A DNA stretch of 64,000 nucleotides. Source: Anarhynchus alexandrinus. Its lineage: Eukaryota; Chordata; Aves; Charadriiformes; Charadriidae. The notes below the pieces were generated by a model. That model worked only from the letters and a program-made list of their open reading frames with translations. It was not told the DNA's origin and did not search any database. Shown piece after piece: positions 26,965 to 39,000 of this stretch. The position numbers were made by a program, and so were the translations under genes. The first letter of the stretch is position 1; every line of letters starts with the position of its first letter. The DNA lies in assembly GCA_008711295.1 (NCBI GenBank), contig VUYV01000016.1, positions 7,186,073 to 7,250,072 on the forward strand, in the 5' to 3' direction.

Positions 26965-26970
26965 GTAAGT
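26962..26970 (+). other. 5' splice site of the MACROD2 exon
   Basis: The sequence aat|gtaagt is a near-ideal U1-type donor. It falls exactly where the protein match to the macrodomain stops, after one base of the Tyr codon, and gives phase 1. Beyond it the frame reads on with no similarity to macrodomains. Confidence 0.93.
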
Positions 26971-29900
26971 CAACCCTTTCTCAGCGTTTTCTTTTTGTTT
27001 TAAGCACGTGGAGCTGGTATGCATGCTTTATTTCCCTGTAGTCTAATTCAACAAGGTATTCATTTTACAAAATTAGCAGTGGGACTTAATTAAGCATGTT
27101 CTGTAATAATGTCTTCCCCTCAAAGCAATTCAGGCTTTTCTAAACGATTATTTCACCTACGTTATCCGATGAAAACCTAGATGTCTCTAAAATATAAAGC
27201 ATCTTTCATGTTTGTTTTTTGCAAGCTAAAACATATCCTTTCATATGCATAATAAAGGATTGGAAATGCTTCATGAAGTACGAACAAAATATACATTATC
27301 ATATTTAAGTTCCATGGAGACAATTTTTGGAAATGTTGCATATTTCGTATTCTTCATGCAGATTCCTTGATTGTGAATACTTTGAGAGCTGAGGAGATCA
27401 AAGTGATGTATTGTGTTTTCAGCTGTTACGTAGAGGCTGATTGGCAATTACTGTGAAGGCATCTGCCACGCTTTAGCTTTTGACAGAGTGCAGCTCAGTG
27501 CAGGAATGTTTTTGCACGTTTAAAGTGGAATTGTCAAAATTTCCATCCTATTCAAAATAGGAAGACGGCTATTTGACCTTGTTGCGTAGATGTTGAGCTT
27601 GTCTCGGAAAAAGCTAACATGTTGACAGCACATTGGTCAGCCAGTCTATTATGTAAGAGCAAAAAGTATGAACTCTTTGCAAGTTAAGATCTTACAGAAT
27701 AGTATATTAAGATATGATGATACAAATACCAAGCAAGCATTACAAACAGCAAGTAACTAGGATTCAAGATCTCTTTTTATATGCAGTTTGCACTAGGAAC
27801 ACAGCTCATTCAAATGTATTGAGATCTCCTTTTTTAATTTGTTCTGTATTTTTCCATGTAAAATCAAATGCTTTCTGCAGTCGCAGGTATCTTTTTTGGT
27901 TCCTGTGGCCCTTAATGCCTTAGATAAAGAAGAAAATCGTGTTCCCAGTCATTTGTTGGCACCTTCTGTGATGATGGTGAAAGCTAGCAGTTATTTCCTT
28001 GACAGCTATAATTGCTATATACGGGAAAACTTTGCTATATTTTATACATAGTTTTACCACATGTTAATGGTTATTTGTGAAAGGTTAATTTGACTAGAGG
28101 TCAGGGAAATTGTTGAGGAAGATTTCAATGTGGTAGTTATGTTGTGTTTGTATGTGGCCAAAATCTTCACCAGATCCCTATGAAACTGATAGGATTGTTT
28201 GATAACACATTGTAGTTTACTCTGCTGGGGATTTTTGATATTTAATTCTTTCCCTTTAAAGAAAAATATCTTGGGAGGGACAGAAAAGCTGTTCATCCAT
28301 AGGTGCATGATTCGACCCATGTATTTTAATGAGAGAAATTAAATACAGGGCACCAAAGCAAAGAGCACTGAACTGTGCTAGAAAGAGAAAGGGTCATGTC
28401 TGAGGTGTGGCCTCCCTTTAAATTTTATTTCAGTTTAATGGGTCTTGCTTAAGTTAGGTTTGTAGAATGGGATCCTGTTTGAAGACGATAGGATTTTTTT
28501 TCTTTTATTCTTTATGTAGGAATAACAAAACAAAACAATGAGAAAACCTATTATCACTTGCAGTTGGAAACAAAACCTGTAACCAGACTTAGACAAAAGT
28601 CAATATTCTGCCTAATCAATATTCTTAGAAATTGAAATCACATCAAAGACACGTGTATTTCTATTTGATCATGCATCAACATGAGTTGGGGAAAGGATAC
28701 ATTAACGACAGGCACAGGGAGGGAAATGTACAGTTTGCATGCAGAGGCTGAGAATTAGATACTCTTGATTTCTTAGACTTATTTTTCTTAAAACATACTT
28801 GTGATCACCAACTGTTGTTTTCTTTTATTTTTCCCTTTAGAAGCTTTTGGTGTTGGCTCATTAAATTACTGTACCTTGTAGTCCATTCATCTGAAAGTTA
28901 CCAAACAAGCAAGACACTGTTTTCATGTTGTAAAAAGCTATGGAGCCACTGGATATCATTGTCATTCTGCGTTGCTTTGTCATAATAGTATTACAATTTA
29001 ACTGTGGAAACTATTTTACATCTGATTTTTCTGATGAGAGCAGCAATGTGACGGGAGGGCTGGACTTCCCCATCCAGATGCGCTCTGATGCAATTTTGTG
29101 TGTCAGCAATTTGTTGGAGGTTATAGGTGAATGGATAACTGCCAGCTTTCACAATGAGTTTGCTTTTCACTTAGCTATTTGTATATAGGAGACCAACTAC
29201 AATAATCCATTAACGGTTTGAGTAGTGCAGTGATTATTTTGTTGTCTCTGCTCTTCTCGTGATTGTAGTTGGATGAGTAATGATAGTAAAAGTGAAACGT
29301 ATTTCCTAGCATGATGAATTGTTATTTTTTTGTTATTTAACAGAATTGTAAAGTGTTACAGTCGTGTTTGCTGCCCCTGGGATTTTCCCATCTCTAGTTC
29401 TTGATCCTGAAATGCTTTGCTTGGAAGCAGTTTGCTGAAATCAGCAAAGCTGCTCTGGGACGGAGCAGCCTGCGTGTGTGCCGTATGATGCAGGACTTGG
29501 GCTTAAGCTGAGGACTCCATGTTAAAGGCAATTTGGTATTCAGAGATCATGCAGCGTATTGCTTTGTTTTCTAGACAACTTGGCAGAAGTTGGAATTAAA
29601 TTTGGGGTTTGAAGGGAAGGTGTGCTTTGTTAGGAAGCTGGTAGTTGGTAAATAAAAAACACTCTGGCAATCTCCTTTATAATCTATTGTATTTTTATTG
29701 AATACTTTGCTGTATTTACTTAGGTTAAATAAGAACAGGTCTGATAAATTATTTCTTCACAAAGGAAAAATTGAAAAATAATGTCTGACTGAAAAATGCA
29801 AAGATTTAGGGTATAGACTAGCTTTCTGTGGTTTGTTCTTGTTGCATCTGAGTCAGAGATCAGTTTGTGAAATACGCAAGCAACACTAAATGTTCAGGGA

Positions 29901-31261
29901 GAGAATACATAAAATAGTTCATTTTTTTCCTCATCTTTTTATCCTAATAGTGTGAACAGACGAAGATTAGAATGTCTATAGCCTAGAGATGATGCTTTAT
30001 GAACTTTTCAAGGTATATATTTTTGAACGCCAAAAAACAGTCTGTATGAAAATAGAAGTGAAATCAAATTGAGTTTTCTAATTACCAGTTAATGTAACGT
30101 TCAGTACAGTTTTACAGAAGTCAGTGTAATCACCATCTGCCTTCTGTGCTGCAAAAGCCTACACAAAGCCCCCCCAAATGCCAACTGAGTTATTTGCTGA
30201 ATACATAATTTGGTTGATGTCATCTATTGTTGTTTTTCAGCAAACACCTATGCAGGCACCCACGTTTTCATAGTGCTTCAGAGGGCTGGAAAAGGCAGTG
30301 CTTTTTGCTCTGAGATATTTTCCTTTAATGCTCTCCCAGACTGATCATCAATTACTTAACTTCTGTACTTCATATTGTTGTTCCTTTTAAAGAAAAGTTC
30401 ATTCTAAATATTGTACAACTGGTCTTCAAACATTGAGCAGTACTCTGATACCGTCATGCTTTAAATAACAGACGAACAGTATCTGTTTAAAGCTCTACAA
30501 ATGCTTGTTTTCTTTCTCATTTGATTAATAGTCTCAGTTGGCTCTACTGGCAGAAAATGGTCTGAATGTAAATTGTGTTTATGGCTGGAAACAGGGGTCC
30601 ATAACAGCCTCGTGGCTTGTTATCTGCTTGCAAAGGTTCACCATAAAAAAGACCCTGTCAGAACACATTAAAAAATACAGTCCCATTCTGCAAGGTATTT
30701 AACGGGTTTAAAATCAATTGAAGACGTGATGACAACATCCAACACAGGTAATTGGTACCCCGACCTTGGCAGGAAAGGCCCCCCAAACTAACTTCTTTAT
30801 ATTGTTAACTTGTCTAGTAATAATTTCTTTCTTTTTTCTGAAAAATGTTTGATAATAAAACCCCTAAACCTGGGAAAATAAACTCTTGTGGCCACTAATA
30901 TGGGATAGAGCCAACCATTCGTAAATTAGATCTGAAAGGTGGACTTTCAGTAGAGGCACCCTGCTGGAAATGCTAGGCAGTTTCTAATATGTTGGTTTAT
31001 GTTGTTGATAAAGATATAATATTTAGAATAAATTTTTCTGTTTGCTTGATATTTTTAGTATTTTAAGCAATGCCCTTTAGGAAATACTGTATATGGCATA
31101 GTCTTCTCGTCCAAAATCACTGTGTAGATCGATCTGGAGTAATAATGTGAATGTGCTCTCAAAGGCAAGTCCTGCTGTGAAATAAGTAGTTAGGAGGAGT
31201 GCTAGTATTAAACACAGTGGGAGGAATCAGCCTTTAAATTTGTTTAATCAGATTAGAAGTG

Positions 31262-31287
31262 GAGATTAAAAAGTAGAGATTAAAAAG
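31262..31287. repeat. Tandem 14-bp period duplication
   Basis: The 12-mer gagattaaaaag occurs at 31262-31273 and 31276-31287 (period 14). A small local duplication. Confidence 0.85.
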
Positions 31288-31743
31288 CGTGCTTCTATTA
31301 TGTAGACATAATATTCTGTATTTAAAAGATGAATACTTGGTGGGTATTATTTTAAAGTAAGGCTGTAAGGGTAGGGATTTTAAATCTCTTTGTATTTGCT
31401 TGGAGATCGCGTACAGACCTGTAATTAAAAGGTTGATTATGCAGAAACAGAACTCCAAAACTCTATTCCAGTACTCCAAAACTGATCAATTGGAAAAATG
31501 GGGCATAATAGTTAAGCATATAATCCGAATTTCTAGGATTCCACAAAGAACTTTGCTTGCTTGCTTACTTTTAAAACCTTAGTTTATTTAACACTACATA
31601 AATTTTGTTTCAAATTATTCTATATTTCTGATACGCAAAAGTCAGAGAGATACTTTCTTCTGCGTGGTTCTGATATGCAGAAGAATGTTATCTTTTCATG
31701 ATTGCTCAGTTTGCTACCTCCCTATTTCTTCTGGAAAGAGGTG

Positions 31744-31775
31744 AGTCTGGGAATTGGAAAATAAGTCTGGGAATT
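31744..31775. repeat. Direct repeat of agtctgggaatt, period 20
   Basis: The 12-mer is found at 31744-31755 and 31764-31775, with A-rich sequence after each copy. Confidence 0.85.
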
Positions 31776-33774
31776 TAAAAGGGAGGCATTAAATGTGAGG
31801 AATGTGTGGCCAAGAGAGAGGATTGCTTAGAGAAGACTAACTTGGTTACTAGATCCCTGTTGGTCAAGGTCCTCGATCTTCTCCCACAATTGCTTTTAAA
31901 TATTTAAGTGAAAATAGGTATGCCACTGGGTACATAAATAGACTGAAATTTGATGAAATTTCAGTTGAAAAAGGCTGCTGATAAGCATAGGATAACACAA
32001 TCATTGATATAATTGAAGCTTCATAAATGTTGTGATAGTTTTCCATGAGGGATGTCTTTGTACTCTTTGTCTTGGCTGAGTAGCATCACATTATTGTCAG
32101 CATTGTGCCCAAACTGCGTGACACCTACTGGAAAAAATAATCTAGCCGGAAAAAGCTCTTGTTAGGTATTTCCTGAAACAGGGCTGAGCTGCAGCCACTG
32201 TTTGCCATCCCTTTTGTGTATTTCTCAAATATGTATCATTGCTTAAATATTTAAAACTAAATTTAAAATGAAGCAAAGGAAGTTAATATTAATCAAAGGT
32301 CAAGACCCCTTGTTCTTGAGTGATGTTTTTCTTGTTTAGGTTTCTTTGGGAAAGGATTTTTTTATGGTTAACAAAACCACTTACTACATATTTGTGTGTT
32401 TTTCTTCTGAGTCGTGTCTAGATTTCAAAGGTGTTTTTCATAAGCTCCGTTTATGTATTTTATAATCATTTTGAAAATAATTGCAGTGATGTCTTTATTG
32501 TATTTTAATTTGGTCTAATTGACTCCAGTCGTCTTAATGACCTGCTATATTCACCATTAACAATAGGATACATTGCATATGCTGTAAATGTGTTGGAAGG
32601 GAAATATTAATAATTACTTCTTCGATCCTAAAACCTGCTTAGATTTCAGAGAGGGTTTTATAGTATATTGTAAAGCTTTATGGCTTGTCTTTCCCTTATG
32701 TACAGCCCCCCCACATATACACACAAAGGGAGAAGTTAGGACTCATGGGGAATAATGGGGAATGCAGTTATCAACTTCAACTAAAAAAGTTCAAACATCT
32801 AATTCTCTTCCAAGTCTGCTCAGGGTCTGTCATCAATTTGGGTAGCAAAGGGACAAATGCTGTAGCTACCAGTTAAAAAGTGTGGGTATGTATCAGCAAG
32901 AGTCTTCCATCACCAGAGTATATGGTCTTTGTCCTTGGATTTGAGCCTAGCTCATATACATTTTTTTAATGGATAGATTCTTTAAAATTTAATTTGTGAA
33001 TGGTCTGGAGTGTGCATTTGTCAGTGCTCTGTGTAGTGTCATGCTGTGGTTAACTTGCGGCATGTACTGCTGGAAATCCTCATTTCACATCAGATTGTTC
33101 AGTTAACAAATGTATGCATTGTGGCTAAAGGAAATGTTTTACTATTGATCCTCACTGCTAAATCTAAATCCTCTTCTTCTGGTCATTGAACACTGAACTC
33201 CAGGACAGGAGTGGCACAGACAAAATTAAGAGGAGAACTGAACTGTTTGCTCAGTAATTGGGTCCACCACTGGCTTATAATGTGTGTATTAATATGATGT
33301 AGTGGTGGGCGGTAGAAACTTGATGCCATGAATTTCCCTCCCTAGCCTTATTGCTGTAATTTCGGACATGTAGCATTTCTGCAAAGGTCTAATTCTGATG
33401 TTACTGAAAGCAGTTACAGATCCGCAGTGTAGTTTGTAGGTGTGCCAGTGATGGGAGCCCACGCTTTTGGCTACCACAGTTCCCTGGCATCAGCGTCCAA
33501 CGTGCTGGGGTTCACCTTCTGGATACCCCCTTGATGAAACAGAGAGTAAGTTACAAGGTGTAAACACTTTCCTAGTGCTTAATTTATGTATAAGGCCCTA
33601 TTTAAAACGTCTCCTAATTCGTTGAAAAATAATTTGCACTGGAACATGCCTTTCCACACTGGTGGCATATAGTCATTCCTCAGGCATGTTGGCACTGGAG
33701 CAGGGCGTTGTGCCCCTTAAGGCTAATATATTTTATTTCCTTCATACTTGGGTATAGTTGGTCCTTTTTACTCA

Positions 33775-33798
33775 AATAATAATAATAAAAAATAAAAA
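33775..33798. repeat. AAT-rich simple repeat
   Basis: Four AAT-type units run into an A-rich stretch. Simple sequence only. Confidence 0.8.
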
Positions 33799-33861
33799 GT
33801 CTAATGCGTAGCAGAAAAAGAAACAAAATTCTGATCGCTACAGTCAGCTGACAAAGAGAAG

Positions 33862-33881
33862 GGGTTATAATGGGTTATAAT
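33862..33881. repeat. Perfect tandem duplication of gggttataat
   Basis: Two head-to-tail copies of the 10-mer (33862-33871 and 33872-33881). The second contains a TATAAT-like word, which has no meaning in this vertebrate setting. Confidence 0.9.
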
Positions 33882-34954
33882 GGAGATGTTTATGCTCCTT
33901 TAACTGCAGCGGTTGCTGCTGCTCCCACTCTAATACGTTCTCTCAGTAGCCAAAGCCTACGCTCAGTACTTGAAAAATTAATCTTTGATGCATGAGATTT
34001 TGTCTGCCTGAATTTTGCTTGTCTCATTTTAAATGGTGATAGAAATTGCTTACTTTAGTAAAACACAACATTAACCTCATAGTGTGTTGGCACTTCGTGA
34101 TTTATACTGGTTTAGCCTCTGAAAAATATGCAGCCTGTCTCCCAAACCTGGATTTAGCTTATAAAATATGTTGGCACAGGCTTGGGGCTTGAATTAGAAC
34201 ACTAACTGCTGATCCTCCATCTCCCTAGGGCAGGAAAAAGGTTTAAAATTGTAGCCTCTTGGAGGTCATTAACTTCATATCATTTCTTCAGATTAATAAT
34301 AATTATATTATTGTAGCTGGAATGTTTTAAAAACAGTACAGCCTAATTTTATTTCTTGCAAGTGAAGTGTAGGATTCCTTTTTGTGCTGAATCTGCATAT
34401 TCCTTAGCCAAAAATATGGCAAATTATTTGCAAATGGAAATAATCAGATCATAGGTAATAAATAAGGACATAGCTATTTTCATTCTACTATTTTGAAATA
34501 AAGCAAAAGGAATAATATGGATGTGAAAGGTGCTGTTATTCTTATTCGTTATCCTTGACTCGCCCACAGACCTCGCTGTTTACTTGAGGTTAAAACTGCT
34601 AATTTTATTTTTTATGAATATATTTTGAAAGAATCTTACAGGTGAAAAGCAGGACCATTTCAAGACGATTCCTTTACATGTAATCTAATTCCTTTAGACC
34701 AGTCTAAAGTGGATAGGATGGGAAGGTTATATAAAATGTTTTTAAAAAGATTTTTTTTCACCGAGCAGAGGAATCTTGAGGCTCTTTCACATAAGCTAAG
34801 TGCACAGACCAAAACAGGTTTTTTTGGTAAAAACTGAGGTCAAACATTCAAAACATTTCTCTTCAGGAAGAAGACATCAGGTGTGAGACTGCAGGGCGTA
34901 AATAATGTTTTAATTGCTGTAGGAAAGAATCTAAATAATTAATAACCAGATAGT

Positions 34955-34969
34955 AAAAAAAAAAAAAAA
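34955..34969. repeat. A15 homopolymer
   Basis: Fifteen A followed by g. I see no retrocopy or SINE body upstream, so I do not read it as a poly(A) tail. Confidence 0.85.
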
Positions 34970-36320
34970 GTATTATTTAATGTGCTGAAGGTGCTGTTTC
35001 ACTACTGGTGAAAAGATACCACCATGAAGGATGTTTTGCCTTCAAGTATGGGGATCACAATCATGTGGATTTTTGTTGTTGTTGTCCAGCACTAGAAATT
35101 TATGAGAAATTAGTTCCTTGTTTTTTTAGATTTCTGATAGTGTTCCCCTTTTCTTAACATTGTCTTCACACTCAGATTTTATTTTGGTTTTATTTTTAGT
35201 TTTGTTTGAAATATGTCATACAAGTTGAAGGGGATACAATAGGTTTTATTTTTTTATTTCTTCTCAGATTCTTTCCTTCCTTTTTTGGTATTTGTGAGTT
35301 TTTGATGATGTTTATGAAGATTCTTGAGTTATCATCAGTGATCTTCTATCTTTTTACAAAACAAAAAAGGAAAACCAAGTGATGGAGGGAATACCTTTAT
35401 GTCACTATTTATCTGTAGCTACACATCTGTTATATGTGTGTTCATATTGCCTCTGTGCATGCTACTCAATGGTGCAGATTATTTACACTATTGCGTGACT
35501 TGCAAATGTCCTACCACTCACTCTCTTCTGGATGGATGGCAGTATCTTTTCAATTGATTAGCTGATAAAAAAAAAATAGGTTCTGGATGTCAATGATCTT
35601 TGGCCATTTTCAGAATGCTCGGAGAAGAAATGTTAGTTTTTAGTGGTTTCAGCACGGGGCTCTTAGCATGCTGGATTAGGACTGAAGTTTCGCTGTGGGA
35701 ATACAGAGGAACTTTGAAATGCATCATCTACAGGGCACAGCAGTCACTCTGATCTGTGCTTTACACCTTTCTGGATATCTTTGAGTATTAACAAAAAAAC
35801 CAAACTGTAACAAAAAAGACCCAGCGGTACTCCAAGTGACTGATAATAGTTCTATGACCAGGTTTAGGAGGAAAGTGTATTAATGCAAATACAGTACTTT
35901 TATTGTAAACTTTTTAATAGCTGTTTCTGCCCACATGCTGGTTTGTAGGTGAGTATAATTTGTATAAAATAATTTACACAGTAAGAAGCCAGAAGAAAGT
36001 GTTAATTAAACAACTGTCACTGACTTTGAATTACATCTTCTTACTTACTCTTCCTTAGCTATTTGTCATGCTACAAATCTCTCTTCTGGCTCCTCGGGAA
36101 AGTGAGTTATACTGAGTTCCCTTTAACCTCAGACACAGTGGCCTGAATTCTTTTATTTTCTACTGATGTATCAGAGAGATGGACAGAGAAATGTCTGACC
36201 TTTTTAATGTTTCAACGTGGCAAAAAGAATGTTTGATACATCACTGCACACTTCTGAGTATGCTTCCTATTTAGTTTTCAATAAAAATAGTTGGTAGCTT
36301 TCCAAGGCTTTTCCAGGCTT

Positions 36321-36341
36321 ATAAATAAATAAATACATAAA
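36321..36341. repeat. AAAT tetranucleotide repeat
   Basis: About four AAAT-type units (ataaataaataaatacataa). A simple repeat. Confidence 0.85.
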
Positions 36342-36880
36342 TGAGAAATGCTTTGCAACACTAAGAATAACCCCTTTGATATCTAATTATATGTATGTCT
36401 GTCTGGATCAGATTTATTTTTTTGCAACTTTCTTGCTACGCTTTCAGTATAATTTTATACAGTGCTTGCTAGAATTAAAACATGTGGCTGGGTTTTGAGA
36501 AAGTAAGACTACAGTAAGAATATTGTTTAACATCTCGTAGCCTGCATGGGCTATAAACAGCAGGTCATCAAGACTGTAAATTGTTTAAAGTACCCATGAA
36601 CACAAAGGAGGAAACAGTTTCTCGTTGAAGCTTTTTGTTTTAACAGCCACATTATTTATTTTTAATTCGCCTGTAGAACTGGGGGAACTCTGTACGTGTC
36701 ATGTGTGAAGCAGAGAGGGAAAAAAAACCCTGAGACATCGAGAGGTGTATTGGATAGCAAATAATGTCGTGTAATATGCTCTGAAATCCCGCAGTTTTGA
36801 GAATCACAATTCATTCAAGTAGAAATTTGCATTTGTGTCAGGTGTAATCCTGTCAGAGGTGTAATCTTGTTTAAAACAAC

Positions 36881-36906
36881 TTTTTTTTTTCTCCCCCCCC
36901 CCCCCN
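36881..36906. other. T10-CT-C13 homopolymer tract ending in an N
   Basis: Ten T, then ct, then thirteen C, then n at 36906. The N directly after the long C run suggests that sequencing or assembly failed here, so the C-run length is unreliable. Confidence 0.85.
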
Positions 36907-37334
36907 TACAGCCCTATTCATGAGAAGCCGAAAGTGAAGTTAACGCAAAATTGACTGGGGAGCCATGAATATTGTTGGATGTTTTTCAGTTTAGAGAGTT
37001 GAACATAAACAAAGACGCACAAGAAGTAATTTTAAATAAGACTCTTACACTTGGCAATGAAAGACAACTTCAGAAAATGAGTGTTGGCTTTGAACAGTTG
37101 GCTAGAACTTGAGAATAAAACTGCATCCCCATCACAGCCAGGATCCCCTTATTGCATGGGTTTTGAAGGGCATAAAAACTTCCCTCCTTTTGTGATTTAT
37201 TGTTAAAGAACATTTATTACCTGTCTTGCTTAGGGACTGTCTGTAAATGGAGACTGCATTTGACATACAAATTAGTTTTAGCCAAGACTGATGTTTCTGT
37301 CTAGATTACAAAAGAAAAACAAAACCAAAGGCCT

Positions 37335-37355
37335 CCCCTCCCCCTCCACCCACCC
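37335..37355 (-). other. G-quadruplex / i-motif tract, G-rich on minus strand
   Basis: C runs of 4, 5, 3 and 3 at 37335-37338, 37340-37344, 37349-37351 and 37353-37355, with loops of 1, 4 and 1. The G-rich complement fits the four-run quadruplex pattern on the template strand of MACROD2. It lies next to A-rich sequence. Confidence 0.8.
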
Positions 37356-38092
37356 AAACAACAAAAAAAAATGTGTTGGGTTAACATTTTTACTGTGGTT
37401 ATGGTTAAAACGCTTCCAGTATTGTCCTTGCCTTCCTCACTAGCTCATGCTCCTGAGTTGAATTAACTGTTGCATGGTGCTGTCACCACTTCAGTCTTGC
37501 TTGGATTTGGTGCTTTTGGTAAGGGAAGGGACCTATCTGACACCCCAAACTGGGATGTGAAAGAAAATCTAAATTATGTTTGATCAGCTGGAATGCCACT
37601 CTGTTAGCATGGGAATAATTAGGGTAGTAGTAAAGAAAACTTGCATACAGGTTTCCCCCCATGGAGAATTCACAGGTGTCAGAGAAGAGGCAGAAGATCC
37701 GTGTCAGAGGTCTGTGAATCTTACAGATACTTGGATGTCCTATTGCAGCTACAGATCCACGAGTCCTCTTTCATTATGGAACTTTAATTTTGCAGTTGGG
37801 GTGTCTGGGTTTTTCTCCTTTTTTAAAATTTAAATATGCAAGTATGTAAGTTCCCCAGACACTTTTTGTCAAATTAATGTAATTTATAACACTTTGAGAT
37901 CTCTAAAAACACAGCCAGATTTCTTTTTTTTTTTCCCTGTCTTTTTGTTGTTGATTTTAGACAATGCTTTATTTAGCTTTTCCACCAGATGGTTTTATCA
38001 AAAAGAGTGGTTAGTTCACGGGTCAGAGAATCTCTTGTGATCATACATAGAGGGTGAGGCTGAAAATGAGAGAGGACTTTTTTTGGTCTCTC

Positions 38093-38108
38093 TTTTTTTT
38101 TTTTTTTN
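38093..38108. other. T15 homopolymer ending in an N
   Basis: Fifteen T followed by n at 38108. As at 36906, the gap abuts a homopolymer and probably marks a contig join or an unresolved run length. Confidence 0.85.
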
Positions 38109-38929
38109 GAAATGAGGGCGGTGCTAATGAGTAAATCCCCTGTATGGCAGACACAGCATTTTCTGAAAAGAAATCCTCTAAGGTGGGACAAGTTCTCACC
38201 TCATATACTAAAGAGCTTGGGGAACTTTGGCCTTTTTCTAACGTTGAGATGCTGTTTGGTGTGTCGTGTGTTCCTGTGGCGTATGAAGAAATTGTAGCTG
38301 CAGAGCTTCTTCCACTGCTGTTGCTGTCCATCTCCCAGCCAGCTCAGAGCTGCGCTCATGCCTGCAGGGATGCAAACTTTAAACACCTGTTCAAAAATAA
38401 AAAAATAAAACTCCCCTGTGTGTAACCCACATTAGACAGGGAGGTCGGCAATGGGAAAGAGAAAGTTTCCAAATCTGACTTTGGCTGACGATCTTTTAAT
38501 AGGAGAGGTACATAATTTTTTTTCAGGTTTTGGGATATTCTGTGCTTAAAAAATATTCTTTGAATTGGTTCCAACTGTGGATGTGAATTTTGTATTGCAG
38601 TAACTTACACACTGAGAACAAACTGAGGGTATCTGCGCATTTCAAGTAATCCACTGAACCGGCACCAGTTGGTACTCATTATCTGTCACTGCTATTCACT
38701 GGCGGATTTGAAGCAAAAGTGTATAAGCAAATGGCTCTGAAGCCCATTATCTAATCTAGTTCCTCATAAGAATCCTATTTTATTAAATAAATGGAGTTTC
38801 ATATTAGACACAGGTGTGGAAAGTCACTGTCCTGTGTTTTCCCAGCAGCCTGCCAGTGTGAACAGCCTGAGATTTCTATGTGTCACTGTAAAGTGAATGA
38901 ATTGTTTCCTAATCTGTCCAGTCTTTTAG

Positions 38930-39000
38930 GAGGTGAATTCAGTGGCTTTAAAACTGGGAAAGCTCTGGGCAGGGCCAGTAGCACTGAGCCCTTCTCTGAG
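38930..39000 (+). other. Cryptic or alternative 71-bp exon candidate
   Basis: A pyrimidine-rich acceptor (cctaatctgtccagtcttttag) directly precedes 38930, and a strong donor (tctgag|gtgagt) begins at 39001. The 71 bp between are more GC-rich than the flanks. If spliced straight onto the MACROD2 exon, its first two bases (GA) would join the trailing T to make TGA, and 71 is not a multiple of three. It would therefore act as a poison exon. It lies inside a 131-residue open frame (38791-39186) of no recognised family. Confidence 0.25.
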
